Shown: positions 33,304 through 42,659 of the stretch, one piece after another
Position numbering within the stretch: the first letter of the stretch is position 1
How the letters are laid out: each line of letters starts with the position of its first letter
Origin: PALG01 sp964495885
GTDB lineage: Bacteria > Bacteroidota > Bacteroidia > Flavobacteriales > Flavobacteriaceae
Assembly: GCA_964495885.1 (NCBI GenBank)
Contig: CAZBWO010000003.1
Location: 124,001-188,000, forward strand
Direction: 5' to 3'
Length of the DNA: 64,000 bases
Translations under genes and position numbers: made by a program
Notes under the pieces: model-generated
The model's database searches: none
What the model was told of the DNA's origin: nothing
Seen by the model: only the letters and a program-made list of their open reading frames with translations

Positions 33304-35481
33304 ATGAAAAAAGTACTCTTTTTGTTTTTGGTAGCCTTGGGATATTGGGCCAGCTATGGCCAATGTACCGGAAACGGTTGCCAGAACATCAACATCCAGA
33401 ATGCAGCTCCTTGGAGTGATTCCCACGGGACACCCTCCTGGGGAAACAACTCCGTATGGCTTTGGTCGTACTTCAATACCAATACCAATGCTACCATTGG
33501 TGAAGGAGTGAATTACTCTGGGTTTAATTTTGTGCAAGGACAGCAGTATTGTGTGTCTTTTACCCTGGCGGCAACTACCAGTGACAATAGTATTCCCAAC
33601 AACAATGTATCCATGAATGTCATTTTAACCCAAAATGCCATTAATGGGGTACAAGGAGGGCTAGGAGATCCAATCCCAGCAACACCTAATCCCAATCAGG
33701 TAATTATGAACCAAAACATTTGGGCTACTGGGAATAATACGAACACCTATACCTTTAACTTTGTTGCCAATCAGAATTTTAGCAATCTCTGGTTCTTTCC
33801 TCAAAATCCGAATGCACCGCAACCACAGATAGAAGTGCGTATTAGCAATCTCGTGATTTGTAACAACTGTGATACCACAGATTCACCTGCCTTTGATGTA
33901 GACATTAGTTGTGACAATGGCAACAAATGTGTAACGGTTACCTCTAACGATCCAGACATCACCAACCACTGGTGGGGATTGATGGAAATTGCAGATTACT
34001 CCCAACCTAATAATACCAGTGATGCCAATACGGTGGATGCCGATGGGAACGCTGGAAACGGGATTACCCCTGTACAACTCATCACAGGAACCAATTCGGC
34101 TACTTTCTGCGGATTGGATCTTGGTAAACGCTATTATATTAAACACGGTATCTGGAATCCTGGCTGCTATAATTGGCGGGAAGCGCGTACACCTGTTCCC
34201 AATTTTGATGCAGAATCCATCTTCCATTTTGAAGATGACAACGGAAACATCCAAACCGAATTCTGTTATGGGGAGGATGTGTTCCTTAACGGAACGGCTT
34301 CCTATGGGGAAAGCAATTATTACATAGATATTTGGAGACGTCCTGCAGGGTCTACCGGTCCTTTTAACTGGTATGACGGCCTAGGTTGGTCCAACGGACA
34401 AGTAGGGGTACTGAACCTTTCCGCGTTATTTGCCAATGAATTGGAGCCGGGCTATGAGTATGAAGTGAAAGTGGCCATTTCCAATACCGCCGAGTGTATT
34501 GGTTGGACGCCCACGACCCATACCTTTACGGTAAAATGTTGTGAGGATTTCTTTGATGCGTCTTTCCATTCGCAACAAAGTACCTTTGGCAATATCACCA
34601 TCTTAAGTTACAATGGGTATGCCAACATCAATGCAACGCATGAATGGTTTGTGGTTTCCAGTCCGAACCCTACGGGAGGACCCTATACTGCGGTCACTAG
34701 TTTAACGTACAATGGTCCGGCGCCGTTTAACATTACGTTGAACAGTCAGCCTGGATTGTATTACACCGTCATCCACCGTATTACTACAGACTGTGGGGAA
34801 GTGTGTGATGCCAATGTGCATTATTTTGACCGAAGTTCCAATGGGGCACCTCTTTCCAATAGAGGAGGGGAACTGGATAACCCTTGTGAACTTATAGATA
34901 TTGTTTTCCCACCTTGTGATGAGCTAACGGCTCCTACCAACCTTCAGGTAGTAGGTACCACGCTTACATGGGATCCTGTACCGGGTGCGACCTCGTACAT
35001 CATTACATCCCCTGCATGGAATGAGCCACAGATTAGCTGTGAGTGTAGGGATCAAGTATCGTTGTTGCCTATTTCGGTTACGACCAATAGTTACACCATT
35101 CCTACTTCCTTAGAGGATAAGTGTTTTATCTGGCAAGTAACTGCCGTGTGTGGCGATGGGGTAGAATCCAGACCATCAGAGCAGATGTGTTTCTATCCGG
35201 TACGTAGTGCCCAGGAAGGAACGTCAGAAAAAGTAACCATTATCCCTAACCCTAACGATGGAAACTTTACCATTGCATTGGATATGGATTACGATACGGA
35301 TATTTCCATTACCGTATATGATTTCTTCGGACAGCAAGTGAAAACATTTGCAGATTCCGTTATGGCGAATAAGCAGCATACCATTCAATGGGATGGTGCC
35401 GGTGCCCTGCATCAAGGGGTATATATTCTTGAAATCAAAACCGATAAGGAGGTACTCCTGAAGCGGATGATCGTGGAATAA
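33304..35481 (+). CDS. Large secreted T9SS protein with fibronectin/PKD-like modules
   Basis: 725 residues: signal peptide (to about 19), an N-terminal beta domain with YSGFNFVQGQQYCVSF (about 70-85), cysteine pairs (CNNCD, CCEDF), fibronectin III-like modules (CDELTAPTNLQVVGTTLTWDPVPGATSYIIT, about 545-575), and a type A sorting domain at the end (PNPNDGNFTIALDMD... KRMIVE, about 648-725). It has no catalytic motif. It is probably a surface adhesin or a substrate or scaffold for the protease encoded next door. A hairpin terminator separates it from the S8 gene. Confidence 0.85.
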   Translation: MKKVLFLFLVALGYWASYGQCTGNGCQNINIQNAAPWSDSHGTPSWGNNSVWLWSYFNTNTNATIGEGVNYSGFNFVQGQQYCVSFTLAATTSDNSIPNNNVSMNVILTQNAINGVQGGLGDPIPATPNPNQVIMNQNIWATGNNTNTYTFNFVANQNFSNLWFFPQNPNAPQPQIEVRISNLVICNNCDTTDSPAFDVDISCDNGNKCVTVTSNDPDITNHWWGLMEIADYSQPNNTSDANTVDADGNAGNGITPVQLITGTNSATFCGLDLGKRYYIKHGIWNPGCYNWREARTPVPNFDAESIFHFEDDNGNIQTEFCYGEDVFLNGTASYGESNYYIDIWRRPAGSTGPFNWYDGLGWSNGQVGVLNLSALFANELEPGYEYEVKVAISNTAECIGWTPTTHTFTVKCCEDFFDASFHSQQSTFGNITILSYNGYANINATHEWFVVSSPNPTGGPYTAVTSLTYNGPAPFNITLNSQPGLYYTVIHRITTDCGEVCDANVHYFDRSSNGAPLSNRGGELDNPCELIDIVFPPCDELTAPTNLQVVGTTLTWDPVPGATSYIITSPAWNEPQISCECRDQVSLLPISVTTNSYTIPTSLEDKCFIWQVTAVCGDGVESRPSEQMCFYPVRSAQEGTSEKVTIIPNPNDGNFTIALDMDYDTDISITVYDFFGQQVKTFADSVMANKQHTIQWDGAGALHQGVYILEIKTDKEVLLKRMIVE

Positions 35482-35493
35482 TCCACATTTTTT

Positions 35494-35531
35494 ATAACCC
35501 GGGGCTATGGGGAGAGCCCTGGGTTATTTAT
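35494..35531 (+). terminator. Hairpin terminator after T9SS protein gene
   Basis: ATAACCCGGGGCT...AGCCCTGGGTTAT inverted repeat (35494-35527, one mismatch) with a T-rich tail. Confidence 0.7.
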
Positions 35532-35573
35532 TTTATACAAAAAACCTAAACCTAATTATTAAAACAACACATT

Positions 35574-36830
35574 ATGAACACACGTATATTTAGCTTTTGC
35601 TTGTTAGCCTCTTTGGTATTTCTAGCTTGTGAGACCAGTCCTTTGGAGGACTATTCTTCGGAAGAGGTAGCTGTTCCGTTTCAAGGGAACCGTTCCATGA
35701 ACACTTATCCCAATAACCAAATGGTCATTAAATATGAAGCCGGCCTTTCTGAAACAGATAAACAATCGCTCCGCGACCAGTATGGAGTCGTGAATTTTAA
35801 AACCTGTCCTTGTGCAGACCCTACGCTGGAACTCTGGATTTTTGGCGATCCGGGCCACGGAGGGGGAGGTGGTGGAACCATTGAGGAAAAGGTAATTGTT
35901 GCCAAGGAAGAAGATGACTTGGAAGGGGCAGAATTCAATCCTATCTTTCACCACGACGGCACCAAACTACAATCCTTGTTTGGGGGTTCAGATATCAGCC
36001 TCGCTACGAACCTTATGGTTCCAATGAATAAGAATGTCACCATAGCGGTCTTGGATACAGGAATAGACTACAATTATTTTGGATTCACAGAGCCTTTCCT
36101 ATACAATAGTATGGCCGCTGGAAATTCCTGTACCACCAATGGTATGGAAGACTACTTTGGATGGGATTTTGTCAACCAGGACAATGACCCTCTGGATGAC
36201 TATGGGCACGGAACCATCATTTCCGAAATGATCTCTAATAGGCTAGAGGCCCAATCTGTTTCCTATCAAATCCTTCCCGTAAAGGCGTTCGATGCCAATG
36301 GCAATGGAAACTATTTTGATATCCTTTGCGGATTCAAATATGCCGCCAATAAAGGAGATGTGAACATCATTAATATGAGTTTTGGGTGGTACCACAATGA
36401 ATATGAACTATTGGAACGTTTTGTGGATGAGGCCAGTGATAAAGTCATGGTCACTGCTTCGGCAGGAAATGATGCCATTAATAATGATATGGTACCCCAT
36501 TATCCTTCTTCGTATGAAAGCGAAAATGTAGTTGCTTCCGCAGCCCTAGGCGCTGAAACCGTACAGGTGTCCTTGGCATGGTTCTCCAACCTGGGGCAGC
36601 AATCGGTAGATCTCGCGGCACCTGGGGAGCACCTTCCGTTTCTGTTAGATCCCAACCAGCAAATCTATGTGTCTGGCACGTCCTATTCCAATGCCCTTAT
36701 TTCAGCAGGAGCCGCGGCAGTGTATGTCCCGGGGATGACATTGCCACAGCATAGAAGTGCCACCATTAATAGCGCCCAGTACCATCCCAACCTAAGCGCT
36801 ATTCAATATTCGGCCTATATACCGTACTAA
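35574..36830 (+). CDS. S8 (subtilisin-like) serine protease lipoprotein
   Basis: 418 residues. A lipoprotein signal peptide with lipobox VFLAC (Cys20) suggests an outer- or inner-membrane anchor. The catalytic triad is complete: Asp in VLDTGIDYN (near 161), His in DYGHGTIISEM (near 211), and Ser in SGTSYSNALISAGAAAV (near 369), with the oxyanion Asn in TASAGNDA (near 303). A roughly 120-residue N-terminal propeptide-like region with a glycine/His-rich GHGGGGGGT patch precedes the catalytic domain. It lies between a T9SS protein and a CHAT protein gene, near an ECF sigma factor, which suggests a proteolytic pathway at the cell envelope. Confidence 0.92.
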   Translation: MNTRIFSFCLLASLVFLACETSPLEDYSSEEVAVPFQGNRSMNTYPNNQMVIKYEAGLSETDKQSLRDQYGVVNFKTCPCADPTLELWIFGDPGHGGGGGGTIEEKVIVAKEEDDLEGAEFNPIFHHDGTKLQSLFGGSDISLATNLMVPMNKNVTIAVLDTGIDYNYFGFTEPFLYNSMAAGNSCTTNGMEDYFGWDFVNQDNDPLDDYGHGTIISEMISNRLEAQSVSYQILPVKAFDANGNGNYFDILCGFKYAANKGDVNIINMSFGWYHNEYELLERFVDEASDKVMVTASAGNDAINNDMVPHYPSSYESENVVASAALGAETVQVSLAWFSNLGQQSVDLAAPGEHLPFLLDPNQQIYVSGTSYSNALISAGAAAVYVPGMTLPQHRSATINSAQYHPNLSAIQYSAYIPY

Positions 36831-36880
36831 GACAGTTTAAATAGTTAGGTTTAGGTACTTTCTAATTTAAACTACCCAAG

Positions 36881-36905
36881 GGGAGGCATCTTGTATGCCT
36901 CCCTT
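36881..36905 (+). terminator. Hairpin between S8 and CHAT genes
   Basis: GGGAGGCAT-CTTGT-ATGCCTCCC perfect stem (36881-36903), weak T tail. It may terminate the S8 transcript and lies just before the CHAT gene's promoter region. Confidence 0.6.
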
Positions 36906-36926
36906 AATATTACTACCTTTAAATTT

Positions 36927-39665
36927 ATGGGGGAGGGTTTTCATCATAGGTTTCGCAACTATTGCTTGGGAGCGTGTTGGCTCATGGGTATGACCGCCAT
37001 GGCCCAGCATATTTCATTGGCCCAGTATGATTCTATTGTTGCTTCCTCCCTTTCCATTACTGAAAAGGCAAAAATCCTAGACGACCGTTTAAGTTCAACG
37101 GTTCCTTTTGATTCGTTGGAACGAGCCACCCTTTGGTATGAATATGCAAAATGGAATTGGACCAAGACCAAGGATAAATCGAAGGCCGTTAAGAGTGGGA
37201 AACGTGCGCATACCTTGCTTACCCAAATGGCTCAAACAGACACCGAACTGTTAAAAAAGAACCTCTATAACCTAGGGCATTTCCATCGCCTATTGGAATA
37301 CCCAGATTACCCCAGTGCGCTTTTTTACCTAGATACCCTTGTTGCTATTTCAGAACCGTTAGATCCTCGGGTAGGCAAAGCGTACAAGGAGCAAGGGGAT
37401 ATCTATGACAAACTTGGCGACTTTCAACGAGCCTTGGACCACTATACCCAAGCCGAACAGATACATACTAAAAATGAGGATCTAAGTAGATTGCTTATTA
37501 CTTATTTAAATGAATCTGCTACCTATGCCAATTTAAGGGACCCGCAATATGCCCAGCCTTTTTTTACGGTGCAACAGCATCTGGAGCAATTAGCAAAAAT
37601 CCTTCCCCTATCTCAAGGGCAGTATACACGCTACTTAATGAATACAGGTGTGATGTACGAAACGGTAGGTGATTTTGATCGTTCCCATGCGGCCTACCTA
37701 AAAGCCTTGGCTTTGGCAGAAGAAGCCGGAGATACCGCTTCAATCTTCGGAATTTTGAACAACCTTGGTGTACTCATGAAGCAGCAGGGACATTTCGAAG
37801 AAGCTTTGCAATACCATCAACAGTCCAGCGCCTATGCAGGAGATCATCTTCTCTTCCAAAGTACCTTGGAAAATAATTTGGGGGAAGTATGGTTGGCTCA
37901 AGGCAACTTTGAAAAGGCAAATGACCAATACAACAAAGCCATTGCGATACGACTGGGCGGCTCACCTACCGGGAAATTCGGATTGCCTTCCGTAGCAACA
38001 ATAGAACAATCTCCTTTTAAAAGGGATATCCTGGATTTTTTAATCGATAAGACCCGCGCATTGGGCCAATACTATGAACAGAACAAACAGCCCGATATAT
38101 TAGAGGAGGCTGCCGCAACCATGGAGTTGGCCGATGCGGTGATTGATATGCTCTATTTTGAAAGTAGGGAAGACCTTTCCAAACTTTTTTGGCGTAAAAA
38201 AGGAGCCGAACTATACTTGCAAGCGGTCTCCATCTGTAATGCCATGAATGATTTGGAAAAGGCATTTTATTATATGGAAAAGAACAAGGGCCTATTGTTA
38301 TTGGAAAATATTACCGCAGCCAAAGCCCGTGAGTATGCCCAACTGCCAGATTCTATTATTGACAGGGAGTACCAGCTTATGAGCAGGATACACGAGTGGG
38401 AAACCAAACTGTCATCCGAAGCTACCATTACCCCAACCATGGAAGCCGCCCTTTTTGAACAGAAGCAAGCCTATAAACAATTTATAGATTCCTTGGAAAC
38501 ATCCTACCCAGCCTATTATCATTTTAAACAGCAGTTGTCTGTGATTTCCCCAAAGCAAGTGCAGGAAACCCTAAAACACAACGAACGGGTAATTACCTAT
38601 ATCATGGGGAAAAAACAGGGGTATGTCATGATTATTTCTTCGGAAGGAATGGAACTGTCCACCATTTCATTGGATGAACATTTCGATGAATCTTTGGCTG
38701 GTTTTCAGGAGTTGCTCACCCGGCCCTTGGTTTCCGAAGCAGACCTTCAGGCATACAAAACCTATGGTCATGAACTTTTGAAGCTACTTGGGTTGCATCC
38801 CGTAGTTGGGAACCAGACCTTCCTAAAACTCGTGATTGTTCCAGATGGCCCTTTACAACAACTTCCCTTCGAAGCTTTGGTTATGCATCCCATGAGGGAT
38901 TTCCCTGCGGCTTTTTTAATTTCAAATGCCGAAATTTCCTATCGGTATTCCCTATCAGTGGGCCAGGAATCGGCTCATTTAAAAGTACAAAACACAGATG
39001 GGTCCAGTGCCTTTGTGCTTTCCAACTTTAAAGATGCATACCTACCTCCCTTGGTAAGGGGAGATGAGGAGGTGGTAGCCCTAGGGGAAGTGTTTACAGA
39101 GGTGTTCACTTCTAACAAAGCTACCAAGGAAACATTCCTAAAGTACTACAATCAATCTAACAGTATTCACATTTCTACCCACGGAGGAGTAGAGGATGGA
39201 GTTCCTTGGTTGGGGTTTTACGATGCTTCACTCACCTTGGATGAGCTTTATTTTCTTCGGAATTCCAAGGAATTAATTGTCTTAAGTGCTTGCAAAACTT
39301 CTTTGGGAAATTACCGCGAAGGAGAAGGAACGTTTAACCTAACCCGTGGGTTTATCAATTCAGGGGCAAAAAGTGTTTTAGCGACCTTATGGGATTTGAA
39401 CGAAAAATCTGGGCAGGAGATTACCCAAACTTTTTATGTACAATTGAAGAAAGGGAAAAGTAAATCGGAAGCCCTTCGAATGGCCAAGCTTGACTACTTA
39501 AACAACCATGTGAATACTTCCAATATTTCCCCCTATTATTGGAGTGCCCTGATCCTTACGGGAGACCCCCAAGCACTACCTACAGGAAACTCATCTCTCT
39601 ATATTTTTCTGTTCTTATGTATTGTGGGACTTGCATTCTTCATATTTAAAATGAAGAAACGCTAA
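36927..39665 (+). CDS. Membrane-anchored TPR-CHAT caspase-like protein
   Basis: 912 residues from the ATG at 36927 (MGEGFHHRF...); an upstream in-frame start at 36891 lies over a TACCTTTA -7-like box and is less likely. A signal peptide or TM (about 15-27) is followed by TPR repeats (about 60-330) and helical linkers, then a CHAT protease domain (about 570-885) with catalytic His in SIHISTHGG (near 746) and Cys in VLSACKTSLG (near 788). A C-terminal TM helix (LYIFLFLCIVGLAFFIF) with KMKKR tail puts the protease in the periplasm. The TPRs probably recognise a trigger and CHAT then cleaves a partner. It neighbours a subtilisin lipoprotein. Confidence 0.9.
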   Translation: MGEGFHHRFRNYCLGACWLMGMTAMAQHISLAQYDSIVASSLSITEKAKILDDRLSSTVPFDSLERATLWYEYAKWNWTKTKDKSKAVKSGKRAHTLLTQMAQTDTELLKKNLYNLGHFHRLLEYPDYPSALFYLDTLVAISEPLDPRVGKAYKEQGDIYDKLGDFQRALDHYTQAEQIHTKNEDLSRLLITYLNESATYANLRDPQYAQPFFTVQQHLEQLAKILPLSQGQYTRYLMNTGVMYETVGDFDRSHAAYLKALALAEEAGDTASIFGILNNLGVLMKQQGHFEEALQYHQQSSAYAGDHLLFQSTLENNLGEVWLAQGNFEKANDQYNKAIAIRLGGSPTGKFGLPSVATIEQSPFKRDILDFLIDKTRALGQYYEQNKQPDILEEAAATMELADAVIDMLYFESREDLSKLFWRKKGAELYLQAVSICNAMNDLEKAFYYMEKNKGLLLLENITAAKAREYAQLPDSIIDREYQLMSRIHEWETKLSSEATITPTMEAALFEQKQAYKQFIDSLETSYPAYYHFKQQLSVISPKQVQETLKHNERVITYIMGKKQGYVMIISSEGMELSTISLDEHFDESLAGFQELLTRPLVSEADLQAYKTYGHELLKLLGLHPVVGNQTFLKLVIVPDGPLQQLPFEALVMHPMRDFPAAFLISNAEISYRYSLSVGQESAHLKVQNTDGSSAFVLSNFKDAYLPPLVRGDEEVVALGEVFTEVFTSNKATKETFLKYYNQSNSIHISTHGGVEDGVPWLGFYDASLTLDELYFLRNSKELIVLSACKTSLGNYREGEGTFNLTRGFINSGAKSVLATLWDLNEKSGQEITQTFYVQLKKGKSKSEALRMAKLDYLNNHVNTSNISPYYWSALILTGDPQALPTGNSSLYIFLFLCIVGLAFFIFKMKKR

Positions 39666-39679
39666 TTATAGGCTTTCTA

Positions 39680-39738
39680 ACAACGCGTCCTGACTCTTAA
39701 TTTTTTACCCTTAACGCTTCACGTCTCACGTCTCACCA
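39680..39738 (+). repeat. Heptad-like repeat tract
   Basis: CTGACTCTTAATTTT...TTCACGTCTCACGTCTCACC, the same degenerate TCACGTC heptads as at 29085-29329 and 31774-31796. A related tract on the other strand lies at 42478-42506. Confidence 0.6.
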
Positions 39739-39765
39739 CTCCCGTAAATTCACTACCTTTACCGT

Positions 39766-40170
39766 ATGAAGGCACCGCAACATGCACAACTTTTTCAGCA
39801 AGCCGTAAAAAAGGCGTCTGCACAACTGCAGGAACGCGGGGCTTCCCGGGTCTCCAAGGAGCAGATCATAGAGGAAATCGCCCTCTATATTACCTATTCC
39901 ACTTCCTACACGGCAGATGAGCTAGAGCTATTAGACTATTGGCAAAAGCTGGAAACGCATCCTAAAACACCCTTAAATAATCCCGACGCCCTGGAAGGCA
40001 TGGCGCAATACCTTGGGCATCCTAGTTATGCTACCTGGAAAATAGCCCAAGAGGTACAGGCGCCCGTACAACCCAATAAACGCGTGGCACTTATCTTGGT
40101 GCTTGTTGCCGCAATTGTGGTGCTAGGGTTGGGAATCGCCGTCTTCTTTATGTTGGGGGATCTAGCCTAG
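39766..40170 (+). CDS. Small membrane protein sharing the N-terminal domain of the 24581 gene
   Basis: 134 residues. Residues 8-92 align with the N-terminal domain of the protein at 24581-25291 (LF..AV...L...G...V.K..I..EIA, LLDYWQKLETHP, ALEGMAQYLGHPSYATWK). A single TM helix (about 107-128) ends the protein, with nothing beyond it. It thus has the cytosolic module and anchor but lacks the periplasmic part of its paralogue. TACCTTTA (39754-39761) is a good -7 candidate. The function is unknown. Confidence 0.55.
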   Translation: MKAPQHAQLFQQAVKKASAQLQERGASRVSKEQIIEEIALYITYSTSYTADELELLDYWQKLETHPKTPLNNPDALEGMAQYLGHPSYATWKIAQEVQAPVQPNKRVALILVLVAAIVVLGLGIAVFFMLGDLA

Positions 40171-40226
40171 GGATTCTTTGTAAAAATTCCGTACCTTAGA
40201 AGCTGTAACTGCTAACAACCTAAGTC

Positions 40227-40787
40227 ATGCTCACTGCAGCCATTGTTGGAGGAATTGTCCTCTTGTTGATCCTTTTCGGGATTACCGTCTTTAATAAATT
40301 TGTAAAAAATAAAAATCAGGTACGCGATGCCTGGAGTAATGTAGATGTGGCCCTTAAACGGCGCTACGATCTCATTCCCAATTTGGTGGAAACCGTAAAA
40401 GGCTATGCTGCCCACGAGCAGCAAACCCTAGAACGGGTGATTCAGGCTAGGAATGCCGCCATGAGTGTGCCTACCGATGATATCAATGCCCAGATCAAGG
40501 CCGAAAACCAATTCCAACAAACCCTTCGTAGCATCTTTGCCTTAGGGGAGGCCTATCCAGACCTAAAGGCCAATACCAATTTTATCCACCTACAGCAGAA
40601 ACTCAATGAGATTGAGGAAGGCCTGGAGCGTAGCCGTCGGTACTACAACAGCACCGTTCGTGAAAACAACACCTATGGGGAAAGCTTCCCTGGAGTGTTA
40701 TTTGCAGGGATGATGCCCTACAAAGCCTTTGAATATTACGAGGTGAACGCCGCCGAACGGGAAAACGTAAAAGTAGACTTTTCGTAA
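40227..40787 (+). CDS. lemA: LemA family protein
   Basis: 186 residues: N-terminal TM helix (about 4-24), then the conserved LemA region VRDAWSNVDVALKRRYDLIPNLVETVKGYAAHE (about 32-64), and a helical bundle ending in the NTFPGVLFAGMMPYKAFEYYE-type stretch (seen as SFPGVLFAGMMPYKAF, about 153-168). LemA proteins are envelope-associated and usually encoded with DUF2207 or TPM-domain proteins, as here: the next gene starts at the base after the stop codon. The molecular role is not settled. Confidence 0.95.
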   Translation: MLTAAIVGGIVLLLILFGITVFNKFVKNKNQVRDAWSNVDVALKRRYDLIPNLVETVKGYAAHEQQTLERVIQARNAAMSVPTDDINAQIKAENQFQQTLRSIFALGEAYPDLKANTNFIHLQQKLNEIEEGLERSRRYYNSTVRENNTYGESFPGVLFAGMMPYKAFEYYEVNAAERENVKVDFS

Positions 40788-42473
40788 ATGAATTTTCTTC
40801 GGAAGGTTTGGGTATTCGTATTCTTGGGTGGCTTCGGAAGCCTCTTTGCCCAAGATTTTACCGTAGATAAGTACACGGCGGAAGTATTTCTACACGCCGA
40901 AGGCTATTTTTCCGTAGCAGAACATTACGAAATTACCTTCCACCGAAACCGCCATGGGATCTATCGGGATATCCAATTGGTCTATGAGGTTACCGATGAA
41001 GCCGGGGAGGTTGATGAACGCCGTATCAAGGTGCGGAATATTGAGGTGCCTAACCATAATTATGAAACCTCTGGAAAGATTGCGCGCGACGTAGAAGGAT
41101 ATCAGCGTATCAAAATTGGGGACGCCGATGTATGGGTCTATGGGCCCATGGTCTATGATATTTCCTATACGGTGGAAAATGCATGGCTGTTTAATGAACA
41201 AAACACCCAGTTTTACTGGAACTTGAAACCACCCAATTGGAATGCTCCGTTCAAGGAAATGAAGTTTGTCATCCACCCTCCGGAAGGAGTGGCCCTTTCT
41301 GAGGAAGACCTGAAAATCTACAGTGGGGAGTTTGGTTCCACTTTGGAAAGCAATGATTTTATGGTTTCCCGTGAGAATGGTACTTTGGTATTACAAAGCA
41401 AACCTTCCATGGTGTCCCATTACGGTAGTAGTGTGACGGTTTTATTAAACTTACCGCCTGATGCCATTGCCCAAATAGAGCCCTGGTGGCCGTTTGGACA
41501 ACAATATGGATGGACGCTTGTGGTTGGGGGGCTTATTGCCTTGTTCTTTGGAGTGTGGCGACGCCATGGAAAGGATGATAAAGTAGTACCCATCACTAGT
41601 TATTATCCGCCAGAACAAATGGACCCTGCCCTAGCGGGTTATATTATTGACGATACGGCCAATACCGCAGATTTAATTGCCTTGATTCCGTATTGGGGAG
41701 CCAAGGGTTTGATTAAGGTAGAGGAAATCGAAAACAAAAGCCTATTTAAAAAGGACGATATGCGGTTGTACAAACTCAAGCCGCTGCCTTCCGGAGTACC
41801 GAAGTATGAACGAAGTATGTTCAACGGACTCTTTGCTGGGCGGGACGAGGTGTTGGTGAGTAGTTTAAAGGATAAGTTCTATAAAACCATGCAAACGGCC
41901 AAAGCCCATTTGCGTGTGGCCGCCCAGCCGTATTACAGTCCGAAAGCCCGTATAATGACCGGCAGGATGGCCTTGGTATTTCTAATATTAATGGTAGTGC
42001 TGTTTCCTATTGTGCTTTTTGTATGGAACTTTTGGGGGGCTTTGGTGACTTCCATCACCTGTATGGTATTGCTGATCATTAATTTAATCATTATGCGGAA
42101 AAAGAACGCCAAGGGCAATGAAGCCTTGGCTCATTTAAAGGGCTTCCGAAACTTTGTAAAATTGGCAGAAACCCCACGTTTGAAATCCTTGATGGGGGAC
42201 AATCCGCATTACTATGAAGACACCCTATCCTACGCCTTGGCCTTTGGATTGTTTGATAAATGGTCTAAGAAATTTGAAGGTCTGGAGATGAAACCCCCGC
42301 AGTGGTATTCTTCCACGAGCGGTAATGCCTTTAACATGCACACCTTCTCCCGAAGCTTTTCCAGTGGTATATCTTCGGCGCAGAGTACCATGGTAAGTTC
42401 CCCTAGTTCTTCGGGGAGCGGTGGTGGTTCCAGTGGTGGCGGCTTTGGCGGCGGTGGCGGCGGAAGCTGGTAG
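40788..42473 (+). CDS. DUF2207 membrane protein
   Basis: 561 residues. A signal peptide (to about 22) is followed by the periplasmic DUF2207 beta-domain with YEITFHRNRHGIYRDI (about 47-62). TM helices lie near 241-258 and two near 390-430. A cytosolic region and a Gly/Ser-rich C-terminus (SSGSGGGSSGGGFGGG) follow, typical of this family. It starts immediately after lemA (TAA then ATG), so the two are co-translated. The partners probably act together in the cell envelope. A shared bidirectional terminator follows. Confidence 0.92.
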   Translation: MNFLRKVWVFVFLGGFGSLFAQDFTVDKYTAEVFLHAEGYFSVAEHYEITFHRNRHGIYRDIQLVYEVTDEAGEVDERRIKVRNIEVPNHNYETSGKIARDVEGYQRIKIGDADVWVYGPMVYDISYTVENAWLFNEQNTQFYWNLKPPNWNAPFKEMKFVIHPPEGVALSEEDLKIYSGEFGSTLESNDFMVSRENGTLVLQSKPSMVSHYGSSVTVLLNLPPDAIAQIEPWWPFGQQYGWTLVVGGLIALFFGVWRRHGKDDKVVPITSYYPPEQMDPALAGYIIDDTANTADLIALIPYWGAKGLIKVEEIENKSLFKKDDMRLYKLKPLPSGVPKYERSMFNGLFAGRDEVLVSSLKDKFYKTMQTAKAHLRVAAQPYYSPKARIMTGRMALVFLILMVVLFPIVLFVWNFWGALVTSITCMVLLIINLIIMRKKNAKGNEALAHLKGFRNFVKLAETPRLKSLMGDNPHYYEDTLSYALAFGLFDKWSKKFEGLEMKPPQWYSSTSGNAFNMHTFSRSFSSGISSAQSTMVSSPSSSGSGGGSSGGGFGGGGGGSW

Positions 42474-42607
42474 GGGGTTAGTGAATGGTGAGTAGTGAAT
42501 AGTTAGGGTTCTTATCCCAATTGAACATTAGATGCCGCATTAAGAAAAGCATAAAAAAACTGCCCTGTAGATTCATACATAATACCCGCTCCACCTATTT
42601 CAACAAA

Positions 42608-42640
42608 AAAACCCGAGGGATTCCCTCGGGTTTTCTTTTT
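42608..42640. terminator. Bidirectional terminator
   Basis: AAAACCCGAGGG-ATT-CCCTCGGGTTTT followed by CTTTTTTT, with an A-run on the other side. It serves both the lemA operon and the convergent gene at 42660. Confidence 0.9.
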
Positions 42641-42659
42641 TTCATAGCAATTTACTGAA

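Noticed and set aside
33304..39665. Gasdermin-protease system because of CHAT plus S8 protease
   Set aside because: No gene with a gasdermin-like size and hydrophobic N-terminus lies next to them, and both proteases are exported.
39742..39748. CCGTAAA half-site before the 39766 gene as a fifth regulon member
   Set aside because: The opposite half does not match, and the implied centre is about 14.5 bp from the -7 box rather than 29.
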